NCBI GenBank assembly: GCA_020796225.1
Contig: CM036756.1
Location: forward strand, 51,068,363 to 51,132,362
Direction: 5' to 3'
From: Arion vulgaris
Lineage: Eukaryota > Mollusca > Gastropoda > Stylommatophora > Arionidae
DNA: 64,000 nt
The notes under the pieces are model-generated. The model saw only the letters and a program-made list of their open reading frames with translations, ran no database searches and had not been told where the DNA came from. This document shows positions 60,753-64,000 of the stretch, piece after piece (position 1 is the first letter of the stretch; the number at the start of each line of letters is the position of its first letter). A program made the position numbers and the translations under genes.

Positions 60753-61056
60753 AAATTAGAAAATATTTAACAGAAATAGGATTGAAACAAAAATTGCTGA
60801 AAGATATCAAAATTATTCAGAACTAATATTTTGGACACATAAAGATCGTTACATGTTGTTATAGTTCGATTTCAATCACATTGATACAAGATGTCAGTCA
60901 TGCGAGACAGATATGAATAGTGCCACATGACATTTACTATAGAAAACTCACTGACAATACTTACTGTATCATGGACATTAAGTTCTGAACTGTTTAATTT
61001 ATTTTGATTATTCCTATATAAATACTAAAACACGGGTTAGTCAAAATGTGTTATTC

Positions 61057-61168
61057 AAAAGTTAATTGCATATCCTTTACAGAGCTATTAATGCCTAGAA
61101 AAATCACAAACAGCGTTAAAAAGCTCGGTTGATTTGAAAGTCCTGTAAAGGATATGCAATTAACTTTT
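61057..61168. repeat. 26-bp perfect inverted repeat around a module copy
   Basis: The 26 bases 61057-61082 (from AAAAGTTAATTGCATATCC) are exactly complementary to 61143-61168. The 60-bp loop holds another copy of the AATGCCTAG...CAGCG module. A single-stranded copy would fold into a long hairpin. Confidence 0.9.
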
Positions 61169-61171
61169 TTA

Positions 61172-61400
61172 CAGAACTTTGCGGATCAAGCCCAGCTTTT
61201 TAGCGCTGTTTGTGATTTTACTAGGCATTATTACGTTCAGTAGTTTGTCATTTCCTTCTGAACGGGTGGTGTCATCGTCCTTTTGTAAAAATCCACGAAA
61301 AACAATTTGCAACCAAATTGTACGCAGCGTGATTCGAACTCAGTGCGTCGGTATCCCGTAGTCACCATCCCACTAAGCCACAGACGCCACCGTTACATGT
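61172..61400 (-). mobile_element. tRNA-headed SINE, second family
   Basis: Minus strand: an A-box-like TGTGGCTTAGTGGG and a B-box-like GAGTTCGAATC about 45 bases on, then a body ending in AATGCCTAGTAAAATCACAA, CAGCGCTAAAAAGCTGGGCT and a short A-rich tail. The head resembles a tRNA but lacks a paired acceptor stem, so it is not a tRNA gene. Two further copies of its 3' module lie just to the left. Confidence 0.7.
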
Positions 61401-62079
61401 CGCATGTCGTTCTACATGTCAATAAATACATAGGGAATACGTTGTCAATCACTGAAAGCCGTTTGTTCATGGTAATAATCGAAACAACAGACGATACGAT
61501 AAAATAAATATTACAGGTAAATATTACATAAATATTACAAATAAATATTAATTAGTAAAGTGTAGCTCCATGAACAGTTGTGAATTAGAAGTGAAACATA
61601 TATTTGGGATACATAAAGAATAAGTTAGGTCAGGCAAAAACATCTTTACAAAAGTAAATTATGAATACACATGTTTTCATTTTTTCCCCTAGGAAACGTG
61701 AACGTTGATCTCGCAATCTCAGGTCAAGCATATATAACACACAACAACTTGGCTTTATAACGCCTCTAGCAATGATGTACACATTGATTTTACTCGCTTA
61801 AACAATTAATTGTAAGGGTTGCCTTCTGGCTTTGACTGACAAATGAACATAACATTTGAGTGATTAATCTTGAATCAGAAACAACTTTGCGGAATTTGGT
61901 GGAAAATTGTGTGTAAATGATGACATTTTCGGAAATCTTCCGTGTCATATCTTTCTTCTAATGACAAGAAAGTTCTAGCGTGGTAGGTTTGCTGAGTTTT
62001 ATTTGAAATCTTATTTTCTGTTGACAAGTTTAAGCGGATAATTTTGTAGATCTCTACTTTACGAGCTCTATTTGATACA
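61401..62079. other. No feature recognised
   Basis: AT-rich sequence, with three short direct AAATATTAC units near 61500-61550 only. Confidence 0.45.
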
Positions 62080-62365
62080 ACATTACTTGATACAACATTA
62101 CTTGATATAACATTATTTGATATAACATTACTTGATATAACATTACTTGATATAACATTATTTGATATAACATTACTTGATATAACATTACTTGATATAA
62201 CATTACTTATATAACATTACTTGATATAACATTACTTGATATAACATTACTTATATAACATTACTTGATATAACATTACTTGAAATAACATTACTTGACA
62301 CAACATTACTCGACACAACATTACTTGATACAACATTACTCGACACAACATTACTTGACATAATA
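62080..62365 (+). repeat. 15-bp minisatellite, about 19 copies
   Basis: Units are TTGATATAACATTAC with TACA, GACA and deletion variants. Right-hand units (GACACAACATTACTC) are the most diverged. Confidence 0.95.
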
Positions 62366-62401
62366 TAACATAGAGACGTTAAATATTGGAACAATTTGAG
62401 T

Positions 62402-63006
62402 TAGTTAGTTAGTTTGTTCCTTTCGTGCCAAAGGCGGCACATAGGGCAGAGGTTTTAGATCTCCATGTGATACGGTTCTTTGCTAGCAGTTGGAGATCTT
62501 GTATGGTTTTACATCCCAATAGTTTACTTTCTTGTTGGATTGTTCTTCGAAGAGTGGTCTTTGGTCTTCCACGTTTTCTTTTCCCAACTGGTGACCACAT
62601 AGGACTTGTCGATTTAGTCTCTTTTCGTCTGATCTAAGCACATGACCTAAATATTTCCACCTTCGTTTCCTTATAATATTTGATACGGGTTGTTGGTGTG
62701 TTCTATCTCTCACTGTGTTGTTAGAAACGAAATCACTCCATTTGACTTTTAATAATTTTCGTAGACATTTATTCTCAAAGCTGTCCAGTTTCTTATCAAT
62801 TTTCTTTGTTGATTTCCAACTTTCACAACCGTAGGTCAGTACAGGAATCACACATGACCTAAATAATTTAACTTTTGTGCATATACTAAGGTCTTGAGAT
62901 TGCCAGATATTCGTTAATTTAGTGAAGGCACTAGCTGCTATAGCAATACGAGAGTTTATTTCTTTCATCGTGTCTCCGTTGTTTGACACTTTACTACCCA
63001 AATATG
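62402..63006 (-). mobile_element. 5'-truncated LINE C (605 bp), same family as LINE B
   Basis: Perfect 11-bp duplications ACAATTTGAGT (62391-62401 and 63007-63017) flank it. The minus strand reads YLGSKVSNNGDTMKEINSRI, VIPVLTYGCESWKSTKKIDK, CLRKLLKVKWSDFVSNNTV, RKRRWKYLGHVLRSDEKRL and, after one frameshift, KRKRGRPKTTLRRTIQQESK. It keeps the sequence around LTYGCESW that LINE B has lost to a deletion. The tail is (CTAA)n. Confidence 0.93.
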
Positions 63007-63017
63007 ACAATTTGAGT

Positions 63018-63332
63018 ACAGGTTTTAATTTTACATACAAAATAATCACATAAAATGAAATAAACGTTCCGACCAATACGCATTAATGAAGGTAAATAAA
63101 AGGACAAACATACACATTAGAAAGAATCATCAATGCAATGAAAACGTAAAAACACAAGCAAAATGTTATATGCTATACAACCTGATCAATTATGTTACAT
63201 TGATTACGACTTACTGGTAGAAAAGTCGGTTGTTGTTTTTTTCAATCTTGTTTCATGATTTTTCTTTTCTGACATCAAATTGTAATCTACTTGTTCCAAC
63301 ATTCATCACATTTTTGTTAATTTTTACCGCAG
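63018..63332. other. No feature recognised
   Basis: AT-rich sequence leading to the candidate acceptor at 63331-63332. Confidence 0.4.
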
Positions 63333-63575
63333 CCATCTATCCCAGATCACTTGAAGCTGATTTATTCAGCTGTGTTTGTTGTCTGTTTATCCCATGCAAT
63401 CTAACGGAGGAGGTCATATCCCGAGCTGAGAAATCTTCTTTACAGGACGAAATATTTGATGCTGTGATTATTTTGTACCTTCAAGACACGCTGAGAATGA
63501 TTCATTCGAGCAGACAAAAGCAATTCTTCTACAAGATTTCCTGCGGTGGAGATCAAATAGATTCTTGCTCTGCTG
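63333..63575 (+). CDS. Candidate internal exon, unknown protein
   Basis: A pyrimidine-rich tract ending in TTTTTACCGCAG precedes an open 81-codon stretch followed by GTAAAA at 63576. It reads IYPRSLEADLFSCVCCLFIP, then NLTEEVISRAEKSSLQDEIF, then an amphipathic-looking LYLQDTLRMIHSSRQKQ. Its length is a multiple of three and its composition is protein-like. No family is recognised and no neighbouring exon was found. Confidence 0.3.
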
Positions 63576-64000
63576 GTAAAATAGATATGTGGTAGGAACG
63601 CCATATTGGTATAAATCTTATAATATATTCCTGTGTCTGATGTGTGTCCCCTTATACACGGCTTCAATTTAAATCCAATATTCACAATTTTTTCTGCAAA
63701 ATTTTATCATGAAAATTTAGATCAACAAAAGAAACAGTTTCAAAATCGGATCAATATTAGCTTTAAAATTAAATTAAATCGAATTTGTGATGCCTAACCA
63801 CGTTTTTTACCACGTGATGAAGATTAGAGTGATCTAATCACTAAAATGACCACATAAGCATGGATTACGTCTTTTAATCAAAATACGTTATTAGCTATTC
63901 AACGTATGCTACATACACGCAAAAGCTATGTCAGCAGTTTCAAGACGGCATTAGATTAGTGTTGCCCGCGGACGACAGTAAAATTGCAATCTGTGCTGAC
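63576..64000. other. No feature recognised
   Basis: AT-rich sequence to the window end; nothing supported. Confidence 0.4.

Noticed and set aside
61325..61395. Functional tRNA gene on the minus strand
   Set aside because: No paired acceptor stem. It is continuous with a SINE body whose 3' module recurs nearby.
62080..62365. Telomere-like repeat
   Set aside because: The 15-bp unit TTGATATAACATTAC is not a telomeric motif and lies inside ordinary DNA.

Overview
The window is nuclear DNA from an animal, most likely an invertebrate. It has no operons and no bacterial-style genes. It holds remnants of non-LTR retrotransposons (LINEs), P-element-like and hAT transposases, tRNA-derived SINEs, an LTR-like repeat pair, and an unusual density of unrelated minisatellites. 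The species cannot be fixed from sequence alone. A repeat-rich lophotrochozoan or flatworm is an inference from the mix of elements, not an observation.

Layout. 1-14209: a giant imperfect palindrome with arms of about 6.6 kb and a 1.0-kb spacer. Each arm carries a LINE remnant and a broken P-element-like transposase. A hAT (ZBED5-like) transposase runs from the right arm through the spacer. 14210-20235: sparse DNA with two LTR-like repeats sharing a hairpin, an I-type LINE RNase H domain and a 29-bp minisatellite. 20307-25201: the only good candidate host gene, a long Ser/Asn/Lys-rich coding region entered through a splice acceptor and broken by three frameshifts and four internal stops. 25930-33620: an inverted pair of one old element flanking RNase H debris, a SINE and a 3.1-kb satellite of 34 bp. 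33858-37204: LINE 3' ends, 21-, 27- and 40-bp arrays, and a clean hAT MITE. 37349-52898: about 215 copies of a 66-bp satellite, split by a 1.36-kb LINE insertion. 52941-57232: a 42-47-bp array, then a 39-bp array invaded by one SINE and two LINEs. 57236-64000: SINEs, a 15-bp array, a 605-bp LINE copy and a weak candidate exon.

Nothing here forms a pathway. What the parts share is a mode of change: arrays expand, and retroelements insert into them leaving readable target-site duplications, so the order of events can be partly reconstructed. Most long open frames in 36.8-52.9 kb exist only because the repeat period is a multiple of three. They are not treated as genes. Coordinates of repeat edges are read by eye and can be off by several bases.
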